Shown here piece by piece: positions 1-10,273 of a stretch of 27,242 nt of DNA (its first letter is position 1; every line of letters begins with the position of its first letter). The DNA is from CAZTAR01 sp043813895 (GTDB taxonomy: Bacteria > Planctomycetota > Phycisphaerae > UBA1845 > UTPLA1). The position numbers were made by a program, and so were the translations under genes. The notes under the pieces are model-generated. The model saw only the letters and a program-made list of their open reading frames with translations, had not been told where the DNA came from and did not search any database. The stretch lies in NCBI GenBank assembly GCA_043813895.1, contig JBDRKQ010000036.1, positions 1 through 27,242 of the forward strand, in the 5' to 3' direction.

Positions 1-416
1 GTATACGGCGTAGCAGTTGGTACTCCGGTCGCCCTTCGGGCTCCCTTCGTCCCAACTGCTTTAACAAACGGCGGTGAATCCATCTTAAATACGCCTGTTT
101 TCTGTCTTGACAATGGGTAGGGGTATAGTCTGTCATTCCTGCGAACGCGTACAATTGTTTCTAAGATATGACAATTCAAGCTTGAAACATGGCATTTCAA
201 GCGTGACCTGAGGCAAAGCAAGCGTTATATATGTCAAAGCAAAGCCCCGAAACCCCATTTACGACACCAAAATCCGCGATTCGACCCCGCTCAGTCGCCG
301 CGGGGGCTTTCAACTCCTCAAATCTCTCGAGGAGCGCCTCTCTTGCGTAGCATGGTTGTCCCATGTCGTTCTGGAAAATAAAAATGGAAAAACAGAAACT
401 ATCCTCTGTTATTATA
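1..416. other. AT-rich non-coding left flank with one hairpin
   Basis: No convincing gene is seen. Positions 12-20 and 52-60 form a perfect 9-bp inverted repeat (AGCAGTTGG / CCAACTGCT), and its loop contains a small GCCC-TTCG-GGC hairpin. The rest is AT-rich compared with the genome to the right and includes a short palindrome near 174-188. It may be the flank of a horizontally acquired segment. No transposase, integrase or tRNA gene was seen here. Confidence 0.4.
381..410 (-). terminator. weak intrinsic terminator after the Mrr-like gene
   Basis: On the minus strand, just after the stop codon, AACAGA (405-410) can pair with TCTGTT (391-396) around an 8-nt loop. A T-rich tail follows (complement of 381-390). 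The stem is only 6 bp and AT-rich, so termination would be inefficient. Confidence 0.35.
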
Positions 417-1373
417 TTATCTGAGCTTTATCAGCTTAATCTTCTCTCTATTTCTTTCACTCAAGGGAATATTTATCAACTTCAAGGCTCTATCTACTTG
501 AGACACTGTAAATCCTATTAAGTTGCCTTGAGAAAGTTCTGCTATTGCGCAGCCAACATAAGGTTTCAATTCTCCTTCCTTTATAAGAATTTTAAACTCA
601 GGTGATATACTGCGTTCATTCCACTTTACTTTGCCTTGTAACAAAGCTTGTTTGAGATAAAGCTTAGAATCTTTCAAGTTCACGTAGATACCATCTATTC
701 CTTTAAGAAGGCATTTAACCTGTTTCTCTGCTCCTGGAGCAAGTGATTTAATATCTTCCCTGTCTTTGAGTACTGTTAGCGCATTTAAATTTAATCGGTC
801 CGATAACTGTTGAATAGTTATATGGCTATTATCCTCACTACCTGCAACTCCACTTACACTTGTGTTCTTTGTGATCTGATCTCTGGTCTCATCCGGTATG
901 TTCTCACTTGGATTATACGTAAGCAAAGGTCGGCCTGCCCAAATTAGAATCATTTCCTTTATACAGAACCCCGGCGGAAAACGAATATGCTCAAATCCTT
1001 CCATCGTGTTATACCACTGAATCAAACTGAATAGGTCCACGCCGTGAGCTTCAGCCTTTTTTTTTGCTGGTTCTGTATAGCCACTCGCAGAGACTATACC
1101 TCGATGACTAAGATCGGGCATATCGTTTAGCTTTGCAGATAATTGTTCGACATGTGTTACATCCAGCGGTCGTGAATGTCTTTTGACCTCGATTCCTTTA
1201 AAGGCTGAAATCAGGCCGTTAGCATCCTTATAAGTTACTGTTATATCAACGTCCCTTTTTTTATCAGCTATATTATCTTGAACCATATCACCCAGTATAA
1301 TCTCTACGTTTTCTGGGCTTGATATCTGGGTCAGAAGGCCTACTAAGTAATGGACCTCTGTAGCTGTAAGCAC
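417..1373 (-). CDS. Mrr-like restriction endonuclease-fold protein (orphan)
   Basis: Predicted 318-residue nuclease-fold protein. The first 120 residues have the arrangement of the Mrr/restriction-endonuclease-like PD-(D/E)xK fold: RDVDI with D43, then IEVK (E62, K64), then HVEQL (E77, Q78), then a strand of the type GIVSASGYTEPAKKKA. This fold cuts DNA, usually modified or foreign DNA in type IV systems. Residues 120-318 are not recognised and may be a target-recognition or partner domain. The start is GTG at 1371-1373, preceded by a GAGG-type ribosome site. No methyltransferase or helicase partner is visible, so it appears solitary. Base composition is much more AT-rich than every other gene in the window, which suggests horizontal transfer. 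Catalytic residues look intact; the substrate is unknown. Confidence 0.7.
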   Translation of the reverse strand: MLTATEVHYLVGLLTQISSPENVEIILGDMVQDNIADKKRDVDITVTYKDANGLISAFKGIEVKRHSRPLDVTHVEQLSAKLNDMPDLSHRGIVSASGYTEPAKKKAEAHGVDLFSLIQWYNTMEGFEHIRFPPGFCIKEMILIWAGRPLLTYNPSENIPDETRDQITKNTSVSGVAGSEDNSHITIQQLSDRLNLNALTVLKDREDIKSLAPGAEKQVKCLLKGIDGIYVNLKDSKLYLKQALLQGKVKWNERSISPEFKILIKEGELKPYVGCAIAELSQGNLIGFTVSQVDRALKLINIPLSERNREKIKLIKLR

Positions 1374-1655
1374 GCTTTTCCCTCTTCTTATTTGTTGTTA
1401 TATTTAACCAAACAAATCGATTTTCGCTGTGCAAATCCTCTTCGTCAGCTTCTGTAAAACCTTCACTCGCTCGGTCGTTCCAGCTTATAAACTCTGTGTC
1501 AACCGCCAGACACACCTTATATTTACAGACAAATCATACCGCCAATACGATATCCTTGCAAGTGCACAGCCCCCACAGCGCTTGAGCGGGGCAAAGCCCC
1601 CGCGGCCTGTGCCTAAGGTGCGTTTATCCTCGGGACCCCTGACGGGGAGCGGAGT
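1374..1655. other. non-coding spacer between the island gene and the rRNA terminator
   Basis: The part next to 1374 is AT-rich and holds the upstream region of the minus-strand Mrr-like gene. Around 1563-1612 there is a GC-rich folded stretch with the complementary ends GCACAG and CTGTGC and an internal GGGGC-AAA-GCCCC hairpin. Reading frames here have no recognisable protein. Confidence 0.4.
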
Positions 1656-1695
1656 AAAAAAAGGCGAGCCCTGCACCAGCTACGGTACAGGGCTC
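1656..1695 (-). terminator. rRNA operon terminator
   Basis: On the minus strand, just past 5S, GAGCCCTGTACC (1684-1695) pairs with GGTGCAGGGCTC (1666-1677) with a single G-T wobble. GCC and a run of seven T (complement of 1656-1662) follow. This is a textbook intrinsic terminator and marks the end of the 23S-5S operon. Confidence 0.9.
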
Positions 1696-1698
1696 ATA

Positions 1699-1811
1699 AA
1701 ATCCTGGCGATACCTACTCTCGCCCCGAAGGACTACCATCGGCCAAACGGGCTTAGCTTCTGTGTTCGGAATGGGAACAGGCGTTTCCCCGTCAGTATGT
1801 TCACCAGGAAG
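1699..1811 (-). rRNA. rrf: 5S ribosomal RNA
   Basis: The minus strand shows the bacterial 5S core: the 5' terminal CTTCCTGG pairs with the 3' terminal CCAGGA, and the conserved loop block CCGAACACAGAAGCTAAG lies between them, followed by a GAGAGTAGG-type segment. Length is about 113 nt, normal for bacteria. It lies downstream of 23S across a spacer of about 130 nt and upstream of the terminator. End positions are estimated to within a few bases from the terminal helix. Confidence 0.93.
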
Positions 1812-1884
1812 TTCTTTATCCCCGACTCTCATCGGGAAGATATTCACTTTTTAACTATACGCTACACGCTAAACGCTAATATGC

Positions 1885-1903
1885 GGGTGCCACAAAGTAG
1901 GCA
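1885..1903. repeat. GGGTGCC-type hairpin in the 23S-5S spacer
   Basis: GGGTGCC at 1885-1891 overlaps a small hairpin (GTGCC / GGCAC, 8-nt loop). The same GGGTGCC foot precedes other hairpins at 13415, 17766, 17872 and 18132, so this may be a member of the same short repeat family placed inside the rRNA spacer. Confidence 0.3.
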
Positions 1904-1942
1904 CAAAATCATCGAAACTCACAACGAACAGTCAAAAATGAT

Positions 1943-4949
<3,007 letters not shown>

Positions 4950-5476
4950 ATCGATGAATCGCTGTCAACGCAGTGCCGCACCCGGCCGGGCTCGCACCCG
5001 ATCGAATACCGCCTCGCCACAGCTCCCACTCATCGACGCGCCAAGTCACCGTTGGCGCGATACCCCACATTCCTCCCGACCTTCCGAGGCTCTCGCCACA
5101 TCACGCCGTGAGTATCATGAGGTACACATCTTGAGAACTTGTGATTCGTCTATCACAATCCACTCTATTCACTTGTCAAAGAGCACGGAAAGCCGACGAA
5201 ACCGCCTGCCTTCCACCTGCCGTTCGGGACAGGCCGTGACTGACTTATCCAGTCAGCCACGGCTCACCTCGAAAAACTTACCAATGCCGCCAAGCGGCAA
5301 TAATCCCGATGATCCCGGCGAAGATCACCACCAACCTGACAACGTCCCATACATTGGTCGCCGCACCGATACGACCGGCTTTGATCCGGCTCCCGCAGTT
5401 CGGGCAATGAAACTCCTTGTCGCCCGGGCCCGACATCGCAATCCCACTTCTCGGATTGCCAGGCTCCCGCTCTCAA
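4950..5476 (-). other. 23S leader / tRNA-Ala to 23S spacer
   Basis: This is transcribed spacer between tRNA-Ala and 23S. It contains a boxA (5173-5185) and GC-rich stretches likely to form processing stems next to the mature 23S 5' end. No protein gene is supported: all open frames here lack recognisable motifs. Confidence 0.6.
5173..5185 (-). promoter_or_regulatory. boxA antitermination site upstream of 23S
   Basis: The minus strand reads TGCTCTTTGACAA, a close match to the bacterial rRNA boxA core TGCTCTTTAACA, which is bound by NusB-S10. A boxA in the spacer before 23S also occurs in E. coli rrn operons. It supports Nus-dependent antitermination of the 23S transcript. Confidence 0.8.
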
Positions 5477-5549
5477 TGGAGCCGACCGGGCTCGAACCGG
5501 CAACCCCTAGCTTGCAAAGCTAGTGCTCTCCCAATTGAGCTACGGCCCC
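5477..5549 (-). tRNA. tRNA-Ala (anticodon TGC)
   Basis: A complete 73-nt cloverleaf can be read on the minus strand: acceptor GGGGCCG with CGGCTCC, D-arm GCTC...GAGC, anticodon stem CTAGC/GCTAG around loop TTTGCAA, and T-arm with GGTTCGAGCC. The discriminator base is A and CCA is not encoded. Its place after tRNA-Ile and before 23S is the standard rRNA spacer order. Confidence 0.97.
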
Positions 5550-5595
5550 GGTCCGTTCCGCGACAGGCCAACGCGCCCGACGCCACCCAGTCGCA

Positions 5596-5669
5596 TGGGC
5601 CCGAGTGGACTCGAACCACTGACCTCGTCCTTATCAGGGACGCGCTCTAACCAACTGAGCTACGAGCCC
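5596..5669 (-). tRNA. tRNA-Ile (anticodon GAT)
   Basis: A complete 74-nt cloverleaf can be read on the minus strand: acceptor GGGCTCG with CGGGCCC, D-arm with GCTCAGTTGGTTAGAGC, anticodon loop CTGATAA containing GAT, and T-arm GTGGTTCGAGTCCAC. Discriminator A, no encoded CCA. It lies 46 nt upstream of tRNA-Ala. In ordinary rrn operons 16S would lie immediately upstream; here it does not. Confidence 0.97.
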
Positions 5670-5784
5670 GACTCTGCCCAACTGTCAAACAACCCTGGGG
5701 CGGCCAACCGCGTCTCGGTCCTTACCCGCAACCCGCGGCCTGACTTACACCCTCTAAAACAAACCGCCGACAACCTGTGGCGAC

Positions 5785-5812
5785 AAAAAAGCCACCGACT
5801 ACGGCCGGTGGC
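5785..5812 (-). terminator. intrinsic terminator inside the rRNA leader
   Basis: On the minus strand GCCACCG (5806-5812) pairs perfectly with CGGTGGC (5791-5797) and is followed at once by six T (complement of 5785-5790). It has the full form of a Rho-independent terminator. It lies about 150 nt after the predicted start of transcription and 115 nt before tRNA-Ile, between the leader boxA and the first mature RNA. It could be an attenuator or the end of a separate leader RNA. Confidence 0.8.
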
Positions 5813-5850
5813 TATCGGTGATCCGATCGCCCCAGACTCAGCAGTCATCC

Positions 5851-5861
5851 CAAAAAGAGCA
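5851..5861 (-). promoter_or_regulatory. boxA-like site in the rRNA leader
   Basis: The minus strand reads TGCTCTTTTTG, matching the first eight bases of the boxA consensus. It lies about 85 nt downstream of the predicted start of transcription, the usual place for a leader boxA, and upstream of the leader terminator. Confidence 0.65.
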
Positions 5862-5952
5862 AATTGCCGGACTGTCGCTTCAGCAAGAACCTCACCTTGA
5901 TTGCCAGGACTGCTATCGGCATCCTGACTGGGCCAACTTCTCGCAGCCCTGC

Positions 5953-5980
5953 ACTATAACGCCCCCCGCATCCCTGTCAA
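5953..5980 (-). promoter_or_regulatory. strong sigma-70-type rRNA promoter
   Basis: The minus strand reads TTGACA (-35, 5975-5980), 16 bp, then TATAGT (-10, 5953-5958). The -35 is a perfect consensus and the -10 matches five of six. The spacer contains a G-run, as do some stable-RNA promoters. Transcription would begin near 5946 and run into the boxA leader, tRNAs and 23S. Confidence 0.85.
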
Positions 5981-6120
5981 GCCCGCTTCCCGGCAATTCC
6001 CGGAAGAAAATTCCCAAGCCGCAACATGCTGTCAACAATAAGGTTATCGCAAAGCCTGACGACTTCTTCGAGGGCTTGCAGCCGAGGGGTAGTTTTTTTG
6101 CCGCCAAGCGGCCACGGCGC

Positions 6121-6148
6121 ACGACAGCGGCGCCTGCTCACGTATAAT
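6121..6148 (+). promoter_or_regulatory. sigma-70-type promoter for the small lysine-rich gene
   Basis: ACGACA at 6121-6126, 16 bp, then a perfect TATAAT at 6143-6148. It faces away from the rRNA promoter, with the two -35 boxes about 140 bp apart. The predicted leader before the next start codon is about 160 nt. Confidence 0.6.
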
Positions 6149-6313
6149 AGTGGGTTCGCGAACTCGCGTTGCGATCGGTCTTACCTATCCGTGTTGCCGG
6201 CATGCTTCGTCAAGCTTGCCCGCCAGACACGCTACAACCAGCGACGCGAGAACGCGGTCTTCAACGAAACACGGGACAACCGGAATTCAACGACACACTG
6301 GAGCCACCGGGGA

Positions 6314-6496
6314 ATGCGAAAGAGTAAAGACATCAAAACCAAACGGCGTACGGCAGGCATCGAATACAAGCGAGGCAACCGCAAGGAGGCCTACAAGCTC
6401 TGGACACAGGCGAAGAATGAACTTGATGAGCTGCAAGGGCGAAACAAACCCGCCGAGATCGCTGCTGAAGCGCCTGCGGAAAAGCCCGCTGAATAG
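6314..6496 (+). CDS. small lysine-rich protein, 60 aa, unknown function
   Basis: The 60-residue product begins MRKSKDIKTKRR and has a basic first half, a single helix-like stretch (YKRGNRKEAYKLWTQAKNEL) that resembles one TPR-type helix, and an Ala/Pro/Glu-rich tail with PAE repeats. ATG at 6314 is chosen because the composition changes there and a purine-rich GGGGA lies just upstream. The frame is open much further upstream, but those residues look like untranslated leader. A good promoter precedes it. It may bind nucleic acid or ribosomes, but no family is recognised. Confidence 0.55.
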   Translation: MRKSKDIKTKRRTAGIEYKRGNRKEAYKLWTQAKNELDELQGRNKPAEIAAEAPAEKPAE

Positions 6497-6868
6497 GCCG
6501 CCGCAGAGTGACACGCTCTTGACACTCCCGGCGACTCCTTGTGAACCGCATATCGGCGGACCCCCTGCCTTCGCAGAAGCCGGGCACGAATCTCACAGAT
6601 GCGGTTTCCTGCCGGCGGCTACGCGGCCCAACCATCGCCGAGAAACCGCACAGACGTGAAAACGCTTGATTGCCTGATGGGGCGAAATGGGTGGTACGAG
6701 CCATGAGGGCGATCGTCCGCAAACCGGACGGAACGGCCGCTCATGACCCGTAGGGAATCAACGGTGTGCCCCCCTCGAATCTCGCCGCTCACCGTGGCGC
6801 ATTCTCCCTCGCCACCCTGACTGAGCGATTCGCGATCGTAACAGCGAATCACTTGCTGCCGCTTTCAG
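6497..6868. other. non-coding spacer, 372 bp
   Basis: No gene is supported. A 7-bp inverted repeat (GATTCGC / GCGAATC) at about 6825-6850 lies just downstream of the minus-strand histone-like gene and could act as its transcript end, but it lacks a T-run. A GGGTGGTACG fragment near 6689 resembles the inner repeat at 26870. Confidence 0.35.
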
Positions 6869-7042
6869 CTACTTCTTCTTCGCGGCTCTCTTCTTGGTGG
6901 CTCGCTTCTTAGCGACCTTCTTCTTCGTCGCCTTCTTCTTGGTAGCCCGCTTCTTGGCAACCTTCTTCTTCGTTGCCTTCTTCTTTGTGGCCGGCTTCTC
7001 GGTACATGGTTGGCAACATGCCTGACGCTTCTTCTTCGCCAT
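6869..7042 (-). CDS. histone H1-like lysine-repeat protein, 57 aa
   Basis: The predicted product starts MAKKKRQACCQPC and then consists almost wholly of Ala-Thr-Lys-Lys-Lys type repeats, two near-identical 15-residue blocks of ATKKK-ATKKK-VAKKR followed by a partial one. Such tails are typical of bacterial histone H1-like nucleoid proteins, which bind DNA through charge and often act in chromosome compaction. The start at 7042 is set by an AGGAG seven bases upstream; a longer frame to 7078 has no such site. The CCxPC motif near the start is unusual and might bind metal or form disulfides. Repeat-driven length variation is likely. Confidence 0.75.
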   Translation of the reverse strand: MAKKKRQACCQPCTEKPATKKKATKKKVAKKRATKKKATKKKVAKKRATKKRAAKKK

Positions 7043-7452
7043 CACAAACTCCTCTGATGTTCGGTTCCGGCCGGACACGTTTTACGCTCGCGGGACGCCA
7101 TCGTTCCGTCGAGTGCCGGCCCGGGACATTCATCTAGGGCGAGAATGTAGCGAACACCCGCCGACACCGCCAGAAGACTTACGCACTTTTATCGAGCCTG
7201 CCTCCGGCGGCGCGCAACGACTGACGTGGTGCCGGTGACGTTCCTCCCTCACGATCGCGCACGGTGGGACTCGGGAACGTGGCGTCGTCCTCGGGGGCGA
7301 AGCTGCCTCATGAACTCGACCGCGCGGGGGGGCGCTATGGTCAAACCTGAACTGCACCAAACGGATCAGCAAGAAGGATGAGCACCCAGGAGACCCCGCC
7401 CCTTCCAAAAGTGGATGGACGACGAGACTGTTCATTCATTACCAGAAGCCAC
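7043..7452. other. non-coding spacer, 410 bp
   Basis: Holds the upstream region of the histone-like gene and the downstream region of trpA. No convincing gene or terminator is seen. A CCCCGCCCCTTCCA fragment at about 7395-7408 matches the start of the hairpin repeat at 13420 and may be a decayed copy. Confidence 0.35.
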
Positions 7453-8265
7453 TCAGCCCCCGTGTCCGGCCAAACCGGCCACGAATCGGCATACGTCTTG
7501 GGCGATGGCCTGGCAACCCTGACCGTCACCCATGAGCTTGCCGATCCGGCGGACGATCGCGCTGCCGACGATCGCGCCGTCGGCAAAGCCGCAAACATCC
7601 TCGACCTGATGCGACGTGCTGATGCCGAAGCCGACGATGACCGGCAAGCCGGTGGCCGTGCGGAGTTCGGCGACCTGGTCCCGGAGGTCCGCAGGCAACG
7701 CCGTTCGCTCTCCCGTGGTGCCCTGGACGGAAACGTAGTACAGGAACCCGCCGGCGATGTGGGCGATTCGTCTCTCCCGGTCCGGCTCGGTCGTGGGGGC
7801 GATGAGCATCGACAGCCGCAAGCCAGCCGCCCCCGCAATCTCCGCGAGATCGGGAGCCTCTTCAAGGGAAATGTCTGGTACGATCAGCCCGTCAAAGCCG
7901 GCCGAGGCCGCCTGTGAGACGAACTCTTTAACGCCGATTCGGTAGACGATCGATACCGAGACCATCGCGAGAATCGGATAGTCTGCCCGGCGTCGGACAG
8001 CCGCAACCATCTCGAAGATGTCGGCGACGCGGATGCCCCTGGCCAGCGCATGGCTGAAGGCCTGCTGAATCACCGGCCCGTCGGCGATGGGGTCGGAGAA
8101 CGGAAACCCCAACTCGACACCCCGGATTGGCAAGCCGGCAAACGCCCTGAGCAAGGAGGCGGTCGTTTCAATATCCGGGTACGCGGCCGGGAGAAACGGC
8201 CAAAGCCCTGCCGGCTGGTTGGCCAGGGCGATCTCAATCCTGTTCTTGCCGGGCTCAGTGTCCAA
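7453..8265 (-). CDS. trpA: tryptophan synthase alpha subunit
   Basis: TrpA cleaves indole-3-glycerol phosphate to indole and glyceraldehyde 3-phosphate, and indole passes to TrpB. The 270-residue product fits the family's usual length. The catalytic acid E51 lies in VELGFPFSDP and D62 in ADGP, matching E49 and D60 of the enterobacterial enzyme; phosphate-binding segments GTTGER and GFGIST are present. The first Phe in FPFSDP is usually Val. The start is taken as TTG at 8263-8265: GAGGAG lies seven bases upstream and the reading overlaps the end of trpB by 11 bp, a classic translational-coupling layout. The open frame upstream of this TTG looks unlike TrpA. Confidence 0.95.
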   Translation of the reverse strand: MDTEPGKNRIEIALANQPAGLWPFLPAAYPDIETTASLLRAFAGLPIRGVELGFPFSDPIADGPVIQQAFSHALARGIRVADIFEMVAAVRRRADYPILAMVSVSIVYRIGVKEFVSQAASAGFDGLIVPDISLEEAPDLAEIAGAAGLRLSMLIAPTTEPDRERRIAHIAGGFLYYVSVQGTTGERTALPADLRDQVAELRTATGLPVIVGFGISTSHQVEDVCGFADGAIVGSAIVRRIGKLMGDGQGCQAIAQDVCRFVAGLAGHGG

Positions 8266-9472
8266 CGTCAGCTCCTCGCAACCGTGCCACCTCGACGCAA
8301 TCCTTGTCCCCGCGTCCGGAGAGATTGACGACGATGATCTTGTCCTTGTCCAACTTCGGCGCGAGCTTCGCAACATAGGCGATGGCGTGGGCCGGCTCCA
8401 AAGCCGGGATGATTCCTTCGCTCAGGCTAAGCAGCTCGAACGCCGAAAGCGCCTCCTCGTCGGTCGCGGAGAAATACTCTGCCCTGCCGGACTTCGCCCA
8501 TGCCGCGTGTTCCGGACCGACGCCGGGGTAGTCCAGACCGGCCGACACCGAATGGACCGGCAGCGTTTGCCCATCGTCATCCTGAAGGACGATGGTTTGC
8601 ATACCGTGCAGGACGCCGGTGCTCCCCTTTGTGATCGTGGCGCTGTGTCGTCTGTCGAGTCCTTCGCCCGCGGCCTCGACGCCGATGAGCCGCACGTCCT
8701 TATCCGCCAGGAACGGATAGAACAGGCCGGCTGCGTTGCTCCCGCCGCCGACGCACGCCACGGCAAGGTCCGGCAGTCGCCCAGTCGCTTCCATGATCTG
8801 CTGCTTGGCCTCGCGCCCGATGACCGACTGGAGGTCTCGCACGATCATCGGGAACGGGTGCGGCCCCATGACGGAGCCGATGACGTAGTGCGTGGTCTCG
8901 ACACTGGCGATCCAATCGCGCATCGCTTCATTGATCGCGTCTTTCAGGGTTCGCTGTCCGGACTCGACGGATACGACCCTCGCGCCGAGAAGCTCCATGC
9001 GATAGACGTTGAGACGCTGTCGTCGGATATCCTCGGAACCCATGTAAACGACGCATTCCATCCCGAACACGGCCGCGGCGGTGGCGGTGGCGACGCCGTG
9101 TTGGCCTGCGCCTGTCTCGGCGATGATGCGGGGCTTGCCCATCCGCCGCGCGAGCATGGCCTGGCCAAGCGTGTTGTTGATCTTGTGGGCGCCGGTGTGG
9201 TTCAGGTCTTCTCGCTTCAGGAAGATCCTGGCGCCGCCGAGCCGGTCCGACAGGCGTTTGGCGAAGTAGAGTGGGCTGGGCCGACCGACGTAATCGGCTA
9301 GGTAGCCGTGCAACTCGGCCCAATAGTCGGGATCGTTCTTGGCCTGGGCGTATGCCTGTTCGAGCTGGCGGACGGCGAGCATCAGCGTCTCCGGGACGTA
9401 CTGACCCCCGAACGGGCCGAACCGCCCCATGGCGTCGGGCCAGACTTCAAAAGGCTGCGCGTGATCGGTCAT
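8255..9472 (-). CDS. trpB: tryptophan synthase beta subunit
   Basis: TrpB joins indole to serine using pyridoxal phosphate, giving tryptophan. The 405-residue product shows the family signature: GRFGPFGGQYVPE near the start, the PLP lysine K97 in HTGAHKIN, catalytic E119 in ETGAGQHG, and a GGGSNA phosphate loop. It is the TrpB1 type, which works in complex with TrpA. ATG at 9472 is chosen because GGAGG lies seven bases upstream; a frame extending to 9508 lacks this. It heads a two-gene operon with trpA, with no other trp gene next to it. Confidence 0.97.
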   Translation of the reverse strand: MTDHAQPFEVWPDAMGRFGPFGGQYVPETLMLAVRQLEQAYAQAKNDPDYWAELHGYLADYVGRPSPLYFAKRLSDRLGGARIFLKREDLNHTGAHKINNTLGQAMLARRMGKPRIIAETGAGQHGVATATAAAVFGMECVVYMGSEDIRRQRLNVYRMELLGARVVSVESGQRTLKDAINEAMRDWIASVETTHYVIGSVMGPHPFPMIVRDLQSVIGREAKQQIMEATGRLPDLAVACVGGGSNAAGLFYPFLADKDVRLIGVEAAGEGLDRRHSATITKGSTGVLHGMQTIVLQDDDGQTLPVHSVSAGLDYPGVGPEHAAWAKSGRAEYFSATDEEALSAFELLSLSEGIIPALEPAHAIAYVAKLAPKLDKDKIIVVNLSGRGDKDCVEVARLRGADVGH

Positions 9473-9580
9473 ATCGGCCTCCGGATTCCAGAGCTGACAG
9501 GGCACCAAAAGCGCCGCAGGCAGTAAATCGGCTGAGCATGAGTGTATCCAATCGGCATCGATACCGATAGAATACGAAGA

Positions 9581-10060
9581 ATGGCCAATCGACCCTTCGA
9601 GACAGCCGAGTCCTTCGAATCGCCCGCGGTGAGACAGCTATCGATCTTCCTTGAGGACCGCGTCGGCACGCTGATGCGTCTCTTCAAAGTCTTCGAGGGA
9701 TCAGCGGTCCGAGTCGTGGGCCTAACCATTATCCACGAAGTGGATTGTGCGATCGTGCGTCTGATATGCGACGATGCGGACACGGCTCTCGATCTGCTCC
9801 GCGCGAGAGGTTTCCCGGTAAGCGAGTCGGAGTTGCTGGTCGTCGAGATTCCGCAAGGCACGGGGCTCATGTCCATTTGCTCGGCGATGCTGGCCGCCGA
9901 GGTGAACATCAACTACGCCTATCCACTCATGGTTCGGCCGACCGGCCGCGCGGCTCTGGCCATCCACACGGAAGACCTCGAAACGGCCTGCCAGGTCCTG
10001 CGGTCCCGGCAGTTCTGCCTCATGTCCGAGGAAGATCTCGGGCCGGGCCCGGCTCGCTAA
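9581..10060 (+). CDS. double ACT-domain protein (probable amino-acid sensor)
   Basis: The 159-residue product has two ACT-like halves: residues about 18-90 beginning RQLSIFLEDRVGTL, and about 93-155 beginning GLMSICSAML. ACT domains bind small molecules, usually amino acids, and regulate enzymes; free-standing two-ACT proteins related to acetolactate synthase regulatory subunits are common in Planctomycetes. No enzyme domain is attached. ATG at 9581 is preferred; a GTG at 9542 would add 13 residues. It is divergent from trpB across about 108 bp, so it may sense an amino acid linked to that pathway, but this is inferred from position. Confidence 0.75.
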   Translation: MANRPFETAESFESPAVRQLSIFLEDRVGTLMRLFKVFEGSAVRVVGLTIIHEVDCAIVRLICDDADTALDLLRARGFPVSESELLVVEIPQGTGLMSICSAMLAAEVNINYAYPLMVRPTGRAALAIHTEDLETACQVLRSRQFCLMSEEDLGPGPAR

Positions 10061-10273
10061 AACAGGCGGCACCCGCCGGCTGATCCCCCAGCTCGACTGG
10101 ACGCTTTGCTCCCTGTCGCACACCGGGTGCATGACGCTTCCGGCGGGACCTGCACCCGGCCGACCGCTTCCCGGCTTACTCTTCGCTACTCGATTACCGG
10201 CGCCAGGACGTGATGGCGCGAACGATGTCCAAGGTGCGCGCCAGAGGCCCAGCGATGCCTGACGCGCACACAG
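10061..10273. other. non-coding spacer downstream of the ACT gene
   Basis: No gene is supported. GGCGG-CAC-CCGCC at about 10065-10077 forms a small hairpin just after the ACT-gene stop but lacks a T-run, so it is at best a weak terminator. Confidence 0.3.

Larger units (their letters stand above)
5670..5952 (-). other. rRNA operon leader (no 16S), possible small RNA
   Basis: This stretch lies between the promoter and tRNA-Ile. It contains no 16S sequence: the conserved 16S 3' end with the anti-Shine-Dalgarno is absent. It holds a boxA (5851-5861), complementary segments AGCAGTC / GACTGCT around 5844 and 5925, and an intrinsic terminator at 5785-5812. The first part (about 5946 to 5785) could be released as an RNA of about 160 nt. 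No protein is supported. Confidence 0.6.

Noticed and set aside
59..226. Integron attC-like site: TTTAACAAACGG on the left and GCGTTATAT on the right
   Set aside because: The simple-site ends do not match RYYYAAC/GTTRRRY fully and the two halves do not pair; no integrase or cassette array is seen.
5682..5687. Perfect TTGACA on the minus strand just before tRNA-Ile
   Set aside because: The matching -10 would lie inside the mature tRNA and has no TATAAT-like sequence.
8087..9301. 404-codon plus-strand open frame antisense to trpB and trpA
   Set aside because: It mirrors strongly supported trp genes and has no motifs; a GC-rich codon-bias shadow.
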